This document shows positions 18,184 to 25,661 of a DNA stretch of 51,876 nucleotides, piece by piece (position 1 is the stretch's first letter; the number at the start of each line of letters is the position of its first letter). Both the position numbers and the translations under genes were made by a program. Below the pieces are notes generated by a model. The model saw nothing but the letters and a program-made list of their open reading frames with translations, did no database searches and was not told the DNA's origin. The DNA comes from Cytophagales bacterium. GTDB taxonomy: Bacteria; Bacteroidota; Bacteroidia; Cytophagales; JAHDFW01. The stretch lies in NCBI GenBank assembly GCA_020627945.1, contig JAHDFW010000002.1:24219-76094 (forward strand), given 5' to 3'.

Positions 18184-18663
18184 ATGTCTAACTCATCTAA
18201 CTCATTTTTTCCATATTTAATTGGAGCCTTGGTGCTTAATTTTGCCGCGTTGGGAATAGGTGGTTTGCTTATGGACGGAGGCGTAACAAGCGACTGGTAC
18301 ACCAATGCAAATCAAGCACCATGGACGCCTCCAGGAGCAGTATTTGGCATTGCTTGGACCACTATAATGATCTGCTTCTCGGTGTATTTAGCAGGGTTAA
18401 CTAAGGTTATCAAACCGCTTAAAGTGGCCATAATTCCAATTTCTATTCAATGGATTCTGAATATCATATGGAATCCTATTTTCTTCAAATATCATCAAAC
18501 TGAACTTGCTTTGATTGCAATCCTAGCTTTAGCTGGAATCGTGATTCACATTTATAGAAAGTTCTTAAAGGAAATGGGAGCTAAAAGCTGGTTACTGATG
18601 CCTTACATTGTTTGGCTTTTGATTGCCATATCTCTTAATGCTTATTTCGTAATATACAATTAA
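18184..18663 (+). CDS. tspO: TspO/MBR family tryptophan-rich sensory protein
   Basis: A 159-residue inner-membrane protein with five predicted helices. The signature region WYTNANQAPWTPPGAVFGIAWT and the helix-4 segment QWILNIIWNPIFFK are typical of TspO. Family members bind porphyrins and other ligands and affect stress and, in Rhodobacter, pigment gene expression. It is transcribed 32 nt after the PorE-like gene, probably from the same or a nearby promoter, and ends at a bidirectional terminator. The carotenoid cluster is about 6 kb away, which is suggestive but no proof of a link. Confidence 0.9.
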   Translation: MSNSSNSFFPYLIGALVLNFAALGIGGLLMDGGVTSDWYTNANQAPWTPPGAVFGIAWTTIMICFSVYLAGLTKVIKPLKVAIIPISIQWILNIIWNPIFFKYHQTELALIAILALAGIVIHIYRKFLKEMGAKSWLLMPYIVWLLIAISLNAYFVIYN

Positions 18664-18668
18664 AAAAA

Positions 18669-18697
18669 ATGTCCTGACTCATTACAAGCCAGGACAT
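18669..18697. terminator. Bidirectional terminator between tspO and the C1 peptidase
   Basis: ATGTCCTG (18669-18676) and CAGGACAT (18690-18697) form an 8-bp stem. Seven A residues precede it on the plus strand, giving a T-run for minus-strand transcripts. On the plus side TTCTGTTTC follows. The two flanking genes are convergent. Confidence 0.8.
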
Positions 18698-18732
18698 TTC
18701 TGTTTCAATTAAATTAACCTATCGAACACCTA

Positions 18733-19941
18733 TTATTTGATGTTCAACATTTTCTTATATTTCTTAGGAATAGCATCCTTGTGAATCATGATGTTCAATG
18801 TTTTGTAACGTAAGTATGCTTCAGAAGCATAAAAGTACCCATCACAATCATTGTATTTTAATCCCCAAGAGTTCTTAATGATCCAATACTTAGTTCCGTT
18901 TTGATCTTTAACGATTCCAACGGCATGCATCCCATGGTCATCAGTAGTTTCATAATTATCATAGGCATCCTGACGAATTTCCTGAGTAATTTTCATCTCT
19001 GGTTTAGGCTCTTCAAAAGCAGTACTTTTCTTTTCTGCTCCCCCATCACTAAAGTTCTTGTTGGCACTACCTTTCACAGATAGATCCTCCAGGTTTTCTG
19101 GTACAATAGCCAGCCCATTTCTAAACGAAAACCCTTTCTCAGAAACATCAGCTCCCCAAGCAAATGTGTAACCATTCATTACCGACTGATCCATAACGTC
19201 CATAAACTCGTCTAATTTCAAGTTGTATGACTGAGCAGAAGTCCAGTTATCAGGTACAGCAATTGGAAATTTAGTGTAAAAATCTTCATGCGTAAATGAT
19301 GTAATAGACACATAATCATCCATATTCATTTCCAATGATGCTGCAAACGAAAGTGGAGTGTATTTCTTCCCTCTATACATGAACTCTTCTGGTGCCTCAC
19401 CTAAGTAGGCATCTAATACTCCAGAAATAGCATCATCCCATTGCTTAGTTAAAGAACGTTGAGGATTTTTAATAACTGCATCCATCATTGCTTTAAGAAT
19501 TTCTGCCATCTCAGCATGATTATGCGTATTAGTTCCGTAATTCAACCCTTTGTAAACCTCTTGAGGAACAATACCATACTTTTTAATTACGTGAGGAATA
19601 TCAACAAAAGCTCCGCCTTCATCAAAGTTGCTTTTACCATGCATTCTTACATACTTACGAGCCTTATCTTCATATGCCTTGCGTACAATCCACATCTCAG
19701 AAAGGTTGTGTTCCCCTTTCCCCATTCTCATAAGTTCGGACTCAATATAGGACAGAGTTGAGAAACTCCAACATGTACCTGTACGTCCTTGACTATCTAC
19801 AGGTGTTGCATCTAATAACTTAACCGTAGTAAACTCATATTTACTACCTTCCTTCTTATTGCTTTTCTTATTTTCTTGTGCAAAAGTAGACAAGGAAATA
19901 AGGATACCACAACCAAGTGCTGCTAAAATCTTCTTATTCAT
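18733..19941 (-). CDS. Secreted C1 family cysteine peptidase (bleomycin hydrolase/PepC-like)
   Basis: A 402-residue papain-fold peptidase with a signal peptide (MNKKILAALGCGILISLSTFAQ). Catalytic residues are readable: Q51 and C57 in QGRTGTCWSFS, His in DDHGMHAVGIV, and Asn in WIIKNSWGLKY. The arrangement and NEGG-like segment (here DEGGAFVDIPHVIKKYGIVP) match the bleomycin hydrolase/aminopeptidase C group, which is usually cytosolic; here the protein is predicted to be exported. The start is set at ATG 19941. No T9SS tail is present, so the protein probably stays in the periplasm. Its substrate is unknown. Confidence 0.87.
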   Translation of the reverse strand: MNKKILAALGCGILISLSTFAQENKKSNKKEGSKYEFTTVKLLDATPVDSQGRTGTCWSFSTLSYIESELMRMGKGEHNLSEMWIVRKAYEDKARKYVRMHGKSNFDEGGAFVDIPHVIKKYGIVPQEVYKGLNYGTNTHNHAEMAEILKAMMDAVIKNPQRSLTKQWDDAISGVLDAYLGEAPEEFMYRGKKYTPLSFAASLEMNMDDYVSITSFTHEDFYTKFPIAVPDNWTSAQSYNLKLDEFMDVMDQSVMNGYTFAWGADVSEKGFSFRNGLAIVPENLEDLSVKGSANKNFSDGGAEKKSTAFEEPKPEMKITQEIRQDAYDNYETTDDHGMHAVGIVKDQNGTKYWIIKNSWGLKYNDCDGYFYASEAYLRYKTLNIMIHKDAIPKKYKKMLNIK

Positions 19942-20239
19942 GTTTATTAAATTATTAACCATTTAAAACGTTGTTTCTTCCCATATCAAAACGAGAAAGC
20001 TACAAATATATACTATGTTGAGAAATATTGAGCAAGCGTCCTTATTTTAACTTTTAAAGCCGTAAACTCAATTTATGTCCAACGTATGATTGCAAGTAAT
20101 AATAATATACCAAAAGCCCTATGATCCTTTCGACCAAGGTTTTTAAGGATTCGACTAAGCGCCTTAATTAGCTAATAACAAGTGATTTCAACCTTTTAAG
20201 TACCTTCATCGGCATCTTACAAACATTTGTCGATTTATA
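19942..20239. other. Divergent intergenic region
   Basis: About 300 nt between the C1 peptidase (minus) and the LytS-like kinase (plus). I see no open frame with coding character, no tRNA and no strong hairpin. It should hold the promoter of the peptidase, but I cannot place a convincing -7 box for it. Confidence 0.5.
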
Positions 20240-20269
20240 TTGAATGATGCTGATATACTTGTTACTTTG
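20240..20269 (+). promoter_or_regulatory. Candidate promoter of the LytS-like kinase
   Basis: TTG (20240-20242), 19 nt spacer, TTACTTTG (20262-20269). This fits the Bacteroidota -33 TTG and -7 TAnnTTTG pattern with one mismatch. The ATG at 20276 follows after only 6 nt, so the mRNA could be leaderless or nearly so. Confidence 0.45.
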
Positions 20270-20275
20270 CATAGT

Positions 20276-21397
20276 ATGATTCAATATCGTAAAACCGCAA
20301 ATGAATTAATCGAACGTTTTTTTAGCAGTCGATTAGCCAGAAACATTACCTTTTGGATGTTTTTTGGGCTACTGAACATATACAACTATTCTGTACTTAA
20401 ACCTGGAAACGTATTGTCAAACCTTACTGCACTTCAACTGTTTGTGCTGTTCTCGAGTAGGTTTTTCATTTACGCGCCTCTTACGTATTTCAACAACTTG
20501 GTTCTATTACCTTTATTTTTAAACAAGGGAAAGTATATTTTGTACCTAACTAGTATAACTGCTGTGCTATTTTTAGGTTTGTATTATGTCAAATTTACGG
20601 TGATTCAAATTCAAGGTTTATTACCGCAAGAAATCGTAACAGATGTAAAAGATTTGCCCCCTGCAGCATTCTTGTTTTCACCACTCGTTTTTGTGTTAGG
20701 GTTTACCATGTCCAAATATGCTTTTGACTTTTATCTCAAACAGCGAAATACAGATAAGTTACATAAGGAAAATCTTATCAGTGAGTTGGATATATTGAAA
20801 TCTCAAATAAATCCTCACTTCCTTTTCAATGCTTTAAACACGATCTACGGGCTTTCTATTAGTCAACAACAAACTGAAACTACTTCTAACGCGGTCATTC
20901 AGTTATCGAACATTTTAAGATACAACTTATACGAATGTAATACTGATAAAGTACCCTTAGAAAAAGAAATAGAATATATCGAAAATTACCTAGAGTTTGC
21001 TAAGCTCCGAAGAAGTGATACAGCTCGAATTGACTATTCTAAAAAAGGAAACTTTAGTGGCCTACAAGTAGCTCCATTATTATTTATTCCGTTTATTGAA
21101 AATAGTTTTAAGCACGGTCCGGATAAAGCTCTGGAAAGTGGATGGGTAAATATCAGTATTAAGGTAGAAAACGACGAACTCACCTTTATTTGTGGGAATT
21201 CAAAACCTAACAATAAGGCTTCTAGCAACAATATTGACTCAGGAATAGGTCTAAATAACGTCAAAAGAAGGTTGGACCTTTTATATGGCAAAAATTACAA
21301 ACTGGTAATTAAAGAAGAAGATAATTTGTACTCTGTACTTCTGAAATTGGATTTACAACAATCAAAGCAAAACAAATGGCGATCAATTGCATCATAA
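20276..21397 (+). CDS. LytS-type sensor histidine kinase
   Basis: A 373-residue inner-membrane kinase. Four hydrophobic segments fill the first ~150 residues, followed by a short coiled coil (RNTDKLHKENLISELDILKSQ) and the His_kinase domain with INPHFLFNALNTIYGL, where the His is the likely phospho-acceptor. The ATPase part has FIPFIENSFKHG (N box) and GIGLNNVKRRLDLLYG (G box). The start is set at ATG 20276; an upstream in-frame TTG coincides with the -33 element. It overlaps the response regulator gene by 22 nt, so the two are co-translated partners. The signal is not evident. Confidence 0.92.
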   Translation: MIQYRKTANELIERFFSSRLARNITFWMFFGLLNIYNYSVLKPGNVLSNLTALQLFVLFSSRFFIYAPLTYFNNLVLLPLFLNKGKYILYLTSITAVLFLGLYYVKFTVIQIQGLLPQEIVTDVKDLPPAAFLFSPLVFVLGFTMSKYAFDFYLKQRNTDKLHKENLISELDILKSQINPHFLFNALNTIYGLSISQQQTETTSNAVIQLSNILRYNLYECNTDKVPLEKEIEYIENYLEFAKLRRSDTARIDYSKKGNFSGLQVAPLLFIPFIENSFKHGPDKALESGWVNISIKVENDELTFICGNSKPNNKASSNNIDSGIGLNNVKRRLDLLYGKNYKLVIKEEDNLYSVLLKLDLQQSKQNKWRSIAS

Positions 21398-22086
21398 CAG
21401 ACGATGAACCTATAGCGCGTAGCATTCTAAAAAACTACATTGACAAAATACCTGATTTCAATTTAGTGGGGGAATGTAATAATGCTCTTGAGACCATGAG
21501 TAAACTTAAAGAACAACAGGTTGATTTGCTATTTCTGGATATTCAAATGCCTGAAATCTCTGGGTTAGAATTTTTAAAGTCTCTTTCTAATCCTCCGCTG
21601 GTTATATTCACTACTGCATACCAAGAGTACGCACTTGAAGGATATGAACTAAACGTTTGTGATTATTTGCTCAAGCCAATTTCGTTTGATCGTTTTCTAA
21701 AAGCTGCCAACAAGGCCATGGATCGTTTGAAATTAAGCACTCCACAGCCTAATGCTGTTTTAAGTAATGCTGAAACTTCTAAAGAATACACCTTCATCAA
21801 AGACAGCGATGAACTAATAAAGGTCTGGTATAAAGAAATTCTTTATATCGAAGGTTTGAAAGACTACGTTAAAGTAATTTGTGAAGATAGACGCATAGTA
21901 ACCTTAAGTACTATGAAAAACATGGAACAAATGCTTCCATCAAATTTCAAACGAATTCATAGGTCATACATTATCAACACCGATCAAATCTTATCGATCA
22001 CTGGAAACAGTGTCCGCATTGGAAAAGAACTTATATCGTACGGTAAGAGTTATAAAGAGAATTTTGATGCCTTGAAAAAGCAGTAA
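21376..22086 (+). CDS. LytTR-family response regulator
   Basis: A 236-residue DNA-binding regulator. The receiver domain has D9, D10 and the phospho-acceptor D55 in LLFLDIQMPE, then T in FTTAYQEYALEGYELNVCDYLLKP. The C-terminal LytTR domain (about 135-236) has IKVWYKEILYIEGLKDYVKV, STMKNMEQMLP and FKRIHRSYIIN. It forms a two-component system with the overlapping upstream kinase. Such pairs in Bacteroidota control local or dispersed genes; no LytTR site could be assigned by eye. It converges with the Hsp70 gene, with 2 nt between the stops. Confidence 0.93.
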   Translation: MAINCIITDDEPIARSILKNYIDKIPDFNLVGECNNALETMSKLKEQQVDLLFLDIQMPEISGLEFLKSLSNPPLVIFTTAYQEYALEGYELNVCDYLLKPISFDRFLKAANKAMDRLKLSTPQPNAVLSNAETSKEYTFIKDSDELIKVWYKEILYIEGLKDYVKVICEDRRIVTLSTMKNMEQMLPSNFKRIHRSYIINTDQILSITGNSVRIGKELISYGKSYKENFDALKKQ

Positions 22087-22088
22087 TA

Positions 22089-23930
22089 CTATTTTATTTG
22101 CTTGCCCTTCATCACTTCCGAAATAGAATGATCCATTACTCTTTCGGCTAAAGGTCTTGTATACTCTTCAAGAAGATCCATGGCTTTAAAAATCAAATCC
22201 TTGTTATTGGAAGAATAAGATTCATCTACACCTTTGACCAAGCCTAAAGTTTTCTCTTTTTCTTCATCAGAAAGTAAATGACCATGTTTCTCTACAAAGT
22301 TTTTTGCGTGGTAAACCAACTGTTCTGCTGCTGTTTTTGCCTCAATTATCATCCTTTTAGCAACATCTTCCTCCGCATTACTTATAGAATCCATCAACAT
22401 CTTCTCTACCTGACTGTCAGTTAAACCATATTGAGGTTTTACTTCTACATCCTGCTCTACACCGCTTCTCAATTCTTTGGCTTGAACTTTAAGAATTCCA
22501 TCGGCGTTTAAATAGAAGTTAATATCCACTTTTGGAAGTCCTGCGGGCATTGCCGGAATCCCCTTCAAGTCGAATTCAGCTAGCTTTCTATTTTCAGCAA
22601 CCAAATCACGCTCACCTTGATAAACAGATATTTTCATATTCACTTGTCCATCAACTTGAGTTGAATATTGACGTCCAGCTTTCGTTGGTATTTTAGAGTT
22701 ACGAGGAATAATAACATCCATTAAACCTCCCATGGTCTCGATCCCTAAAGAAAGAGGTGTAACATCCAATAACAGTACATCTGTACGATTACCAGCCAGC
22801 ACGTCAGCCTGAATAGCCGCTCCCAACGACACTACTTCATCTGGATTGATATCAGTATTAGGGGTAGCATTAAAGAATTCCTTTACGCTATCAAAAACTA
22901 ATGGTACTCGGGTCGACCCTCCTACCATAACCACTTCATCAATATCGCTAACATTCAGCTCTGCATCACTTAAGGCTGTTTTACAACAATCCAAAGTTTT
23001 TTGCACCACAGAATGAATTAGTTCGTTAAACTTCTCTCTGGTGATCTTATACCCTTCTTCATCATAGGTTTCTTGGGTACTGAGCGCTTTCTTAGCCTTT
23101 TCTGCATTCAGTCGAAGTTCCTGAGCCAAAGATTTATCCGTCTCAAAATTAGCTACATCCATCCCTTTTTCATCAAGCCAGTAGTTAATTATAGCTCGGT
23201 CAAAGTCATCTCCACCCAACCAAGTATCTCCATTGGTAGCAAGCACCTCAAATACTCCTGATTGTAAGTTAAGAATGGAAATATCAAATGTTCCTCCTCC
23301 TAAGTCGTAAACTGCGACAACTCGTTCATCATTTTGCTGATCAATTCCATATGCTAAGGAAGCTGCGGTAGGTTCATTTATGATTCTAAGCACTTCTAAA
23401 CCAGCTAATTTACCCGCATCGCGTGTTGCTTGTCTTTGTGCATCATTAAAATAGGCTGGCACCGTAATTACAACTCGATTTACTGGAGTTTTTAGCGCAT
23501 GTTCTGCTCTTTCCTTTAACTCTTTAAGAATAAACGAAGACAATTCGATTGGACTGTAGAATTTATCATCTACTTGCAATTTCACCAACTCTTCTTCTCC
23601 TCCCTCTATTACCTTATACCCTAGATAGCTTTTATACTGTTCAAGATCCTTATATGATTTCCCTAACAGCCTTTTTACAGAATAGATAGTGCGACCTGGA
23701 TCAGAAATTAAATACTCTTTAGCTTCTTCACCTACCAAAATATCTCCAGTTTCAGTAAAATGAACTATAGAAGGCACTATTGCGCCCTTTCCAGTATCAT
23801 TTATAGCAATAGTTTTACCTTCCTTGTTTACATAACTCACCATACTGTTAGTTGTTCCAAGGTCAATACCAACTATAATTTCTTCTTCCTGAATGGCCCC
23901 CATCGCCATATTGATACCTATCTTCCCCAT
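22089..23930 (-). CDS. Hsp70 chaperone, HscA-like
   Basis: A 613-residue Hsp70. The nucleotide-binding domain has VGIDLGTTNSMVSYV, VITVPAYFNDAQRQATRDAGKLAGL, YDLGGGTFDISIL and VMVGGSTRVP. The substrate-binding domain follows from DVTPLSLGIETMGG, then a short helical lid ending MKGKQIK. It lacks the EEVD-like or long Gly-rich tail of DnaK and has about 19 residues before the first phosphate loop, as in HscA. HscA proteins help Fe-S cluster transfer from IscU. No hscB or isc gene is next to it, so the HscA assignment rests on sequence alone; a second general Hsp70 is the alternative. Confidence 0.85.
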   Translation of the reverse strand: MGKIGINMAMGAIQEEEIIVGIDLGTTNSMVSYVNKEGKTIAINDTGKGAIVPSIVHFTETGDILVGEEAKEYLISDPGRTIYSVKRLLGKSYKDLEQYKSYLGYKVIEGGEEELVKLQVDDKFYSPIELSSFILKELKERAEHALKTPVNRVVITVPAYFNDAQRQATRDAGKLAGLEVLRIINEPTAASLAYGIDQQNDERVVAVYDLGGGTFDISILNLQSGVFEVLATNGDTWLGGDDFDRAIINYWLDEKGMDVANFETDKSLAQELRLNAEKAKKALSTQETYDEEGYKITREKFNELIHSVVQKTLDCCKTALSDAELNVSDIDEVVMVGGSTRVPLVFDSVKEFFNATPNTDINPDEVVSLGAAIQADVLAGNRTDVLLLDVTPLSLGIETMGGLMDVIIPRNSKIPTKAGRQYSTQVDGQVNMKISVYQGERDLVAENRKLAEFDLKGIPAMPAGLPKVDINFYLNADGILKVQAKELRSGVEQDVEVKPQYGLTDSQVEKMLMDSISNAEEDVAKRMIIEAKTAAEQLVYHAKNFVEKHGHLLSDEEKEKTLGLVKGVDESYSSNNKDLIFKAMDLLEEYTRPLAERVMDHSISEVMKGKQIK

Positions 23931-23951
23931 TTTATCTTTTTAAATATATTG

Positions 23952-23980
23952 CAAAATTAACGATAACTATCGAAGTCCAA
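23952..23980 (-). promoter_or_regulatory. Promoter of the HscA-like gene
   Basis: On the minus strand TTG (23980-23978), an 18-nt spacer and TAATTTTG (23959-23952) match the Bacteroidota -33/-7 consensus exactly. The ATG is at 23930, 21 nt downstream. Confidence 0.65.
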
Positions 23981-24081
23981 TATTGTGCTTCATTTTTTAT
24001 TTACAATTACCGTTGAGATCGTTTTTTGCACATTACAGAACATATTTTCAAATCAAGTGTACACTCGTGTTAAAAAATAAT

Positions 24082-24099
24082 TAAGTTTGTTGAAACAAA
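24082..24099 (+). promoter_or_regulatory. -7 box and overlapping inverted-repeat operator of marR
   Basis: TAAGTTTG (24082-24089) fits TAnnTTTG. TTTGTT (24086-24091) and AACAAA (24094-24099) are perfect inverted arms with a 2-nt spacer and overlap the -7 box, as expected for a repressor site. A very similar element lies on the crtI promoter. Confidence 0.5.
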
Positions 24100-24112
24100 T
24101 ATCAGCAAATCC

Positions 24113-24562
24113 ATGCGTATTGAAGAAGCTATAAAACAAGATAAATTCGGAAGTGTTTACCAAAAAGTATTTATCAACATTACTTTTACTCATAACTGGT
24201 TAAAAGACCTATACAAAGATACGTTTAAGGCATACGGGTTAACTATTCAACAATACAATGTACTAAGAATATTGAGAGGCGCATACCCCGATGTAAAATC
24301 CGCTGGGGAAATTAAATCTGTAATGATAGATAAGAGCCCTGATTTAACTAGGCTTATGGATCGATTGGTTGCTAAAGGATACGCAGAAAGAGAATTAAGT
24401 AGTACCAATCGTCGAAAAATAGATATTAAAATCACCAAAGAAGGTCTTGACCTCCTGTCTAACATGGAAGAGCAGGTTGATCTGCAGGAACGTCAACTTC
24501 ATCATCTGAGTGAAGATGAAGCAAATCAGCTGAGCGATTTACTGGATAAAATTCGAGGATAA
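24113..24562 (+). CDS. MarR family transcriptional regulator of the carotenoid cluster
   Basis: A 149-residue winged-helix protein. Helix-turn-helix: YGLTIQQYNVLRILRG then AGEIKSVMIDKSPDLTRLMDRLVAKGYAERE; wing: STNRRKIDIKITKEG. The C-terminal helix (LSEDEANQLSDLLDKIRG) belongs to the dimer interface. It stands 125 nt upstream of the merR-type gene on the same strand. A marR-merR-crt order is, as I recall, common in Flavobacteriales. It probably represses its own promoter and crtI through the TTTGTT/AACAAA element. Its ligand is unknown. Confidence 0.88.
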   Translation: MRIEEAIKQDKFGSVYQKVFINITFTHNWLKDLYKDTFKAYGLTIQQYNVLRILRGAYPDVKSAGEIKSVMIDKSPDLTRLMDRLVAKGYAERELSSTNRRKIDIKITKEGLDLLSNMEEQVDLQERQLHHLSEDEANQLSDLLDKIRG

Positions 24563-24626
24563 TCTACTAATTCAACCTTATAATTTCTTAAAATCTAATT
24601 TTTCTGTAACTTTTTCAGCCACACAT

Positions 24627-24657
24627 TTGGTGGATGAGTTTTTTTTTAGCACTTTTG
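24627..24657 (+). promoter_or_regulatory. Candidate promoter of the merR-type gene
   Basis: TTG (24627-24629), 20-nt spacer, CACTTTTG (24650-24657). It fits the Bacteroidota pattern with one mismatch in the first base of the -7 box. Confidence 0.5.
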
Positions 24658-24686
24658 TTTAATCTTTTACATGTTTAATTAAACAT
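24656..24686 (+). promoter_or_regulatory. TGTTTAA repeats and 16-bp palindrome: probable autoregulatory operator
   Basis: ATGTTTAATTAAACAT (24671-24686) is a perfect 16-bp palindrome ending 1 nt before the merR start codon. A further TGTTTAA stands at 24656-24662, 16 nt before the TGTTTAA of the palindrome, and overlaps the end of the -7 box. Matching half-sites recur upstream of crtI, so this is a candidate site for the B12-dependent MerR regulator itself. Confidence 0.55.
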
Positions 24687-24687
24687 T

Positions 24688-25578
24688 ATGAGTCAAAAGG
24701 CTATTAAAAGCGAATTTTCAATCAAGGATTTAGAAAACCTCAGCGGGGTTAAAGCACATACCATTAGGATTTGGGAAAAGCGCTATAATCTTTTGCAACC
24801 AAACAGATCGGATACGAATATTCGTAACTACGATCTAAATAATTTAACCAAGCTCCTTAATGTTTCCATTTTAAATGCGCATGGGTTTAAAATTTCTAAG
24901 ATCGCTGATCTTGGGGAGGATGAAATTATGCAGAAGGTAAAGGAATTGGTAATATCGAATAATACACACCACGCTATAAATGCTTTTAAAATAGCAATGG
25001 TTACATTCGATTCAGAACTTTTTGATAGAACCTATAATCAACTTCTTACTCAGCACTCTTTCCGTGAAATCTTTCTGGAGATCTTTGTAGAATTATTACA
25101 GCAAATGGGCTATCTATGGCAGACTAAAACCATTACGCCTGCTCAGGAGCATTTTATTTCCACTTTGATTAAGCAAAAAATATTAATAAATGTTGAGCGG
25201 ATTCAAAATGGAGGACATCGTTCTGATAAAACCTACATCTTGTTCTTACCTGTAAATGAAATCCATGACATAGGTCTTCTTTACATCCACTTTGAATTAT
25301 TACTTAAAGGACTTAAATCTATCTATCTGGGCTCCAGTGTTCCAATAGATAATCTTGCTGAAACTCAAAAAATATTCAAAAAGACTGAGTTTGTAAGTTA
25401 TTTCACAGTAGAACCTTCTATTGAAACAGTAGAAGAATACTTGCAAGAATTTGATCAAGTAATCTTGCAGGAAAGAGGAGAAAAGCTACATCTGCTGGGT
25501 AAAAATGCGATGAACACTGCTTCATTAAAGAACGTCATTAAATATCAAAGTATCCCCGAAGCTATCGAAAGCATCTAA
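24688..25578 (+). CDS. MerR-family regulator with B12-binding domain (CarH/LitR type)
   Basis: A 296-residue protein. Residues 9-75 are a MerR helix-turn-helix (SIKDLENLSGVKAHTIRIWEKRYNLLQP). Residues ~95-170 form a helical cobalamin-cap domain with W144 and E154-H155 in the W-x9-EH pattern of CarH photoreceptors. Residues ~180-290 form the Rossmann-type B12 domain with E191-I-H193-D-I-G196, matching the E-x-H-x-x-G cobalamin motif where His ligates cobalt. In CarH, adenosylcobalamin drives tetramer formation in the dark and light breaks it, releasing repression of crt genes. All key residues are retained here, so light sensing is plausible though inferred. It is followed directly by crtI. 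Confidence 0.9.
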   Translation: MSQKAIKSEFSIKDLENLSGVKAHTIRIWEKRYNLLQPNRSDTNIRNYDLNNLTKLLNVSILNAHGFKISKIADLGEDEIMQKVKELVISNNTHHAINAFKIAMVTFDSELFDRTYNQLLTQHSFREIFLEIFVELLQQMGYLWQTKTITPAQEHFISTLIKQKILINVERIQNGGHRSDKTYILFLPVNEIHDIGLLYIHFELLLKGLKSIYLGSSVPIDNLAETQKIFKKTEFVSYFTVEPSIETVEEYLQEFDQVILQERGEKLHLLGKNAMNTASLKNVIKYQSIPEAIESI

Positions 25579-25653
25579 ATGTTTAACACTTATTAAAAAA
25601 GATTAAACATTTCTTGCATTTTGTTTATCAATTAGTTTTATTTGTTAAACAAA
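25579..25653 (+). promoter_or_regulatory. crtI control region: half-sites, promoter and operator
   Basis: ATGTTTAA (25579-25586) and TTAAACAT (25603-25610) repeat the half-sites of the merR operator in inverted order, 16 nt apart. A promoter fits TTG (25614-25616), 20-nt spacer, TTTATTTG (25637-25644). TTTGTT-A-AACAAA (25641-25653) overlaps its -7 box just as the similar element does at marR. The ATG of crtI is at 25662. Two regulators acting on one promoter is the simplest reading. Confidence 0.5.
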
Positions 25654-25661
25654 TTTGCACA

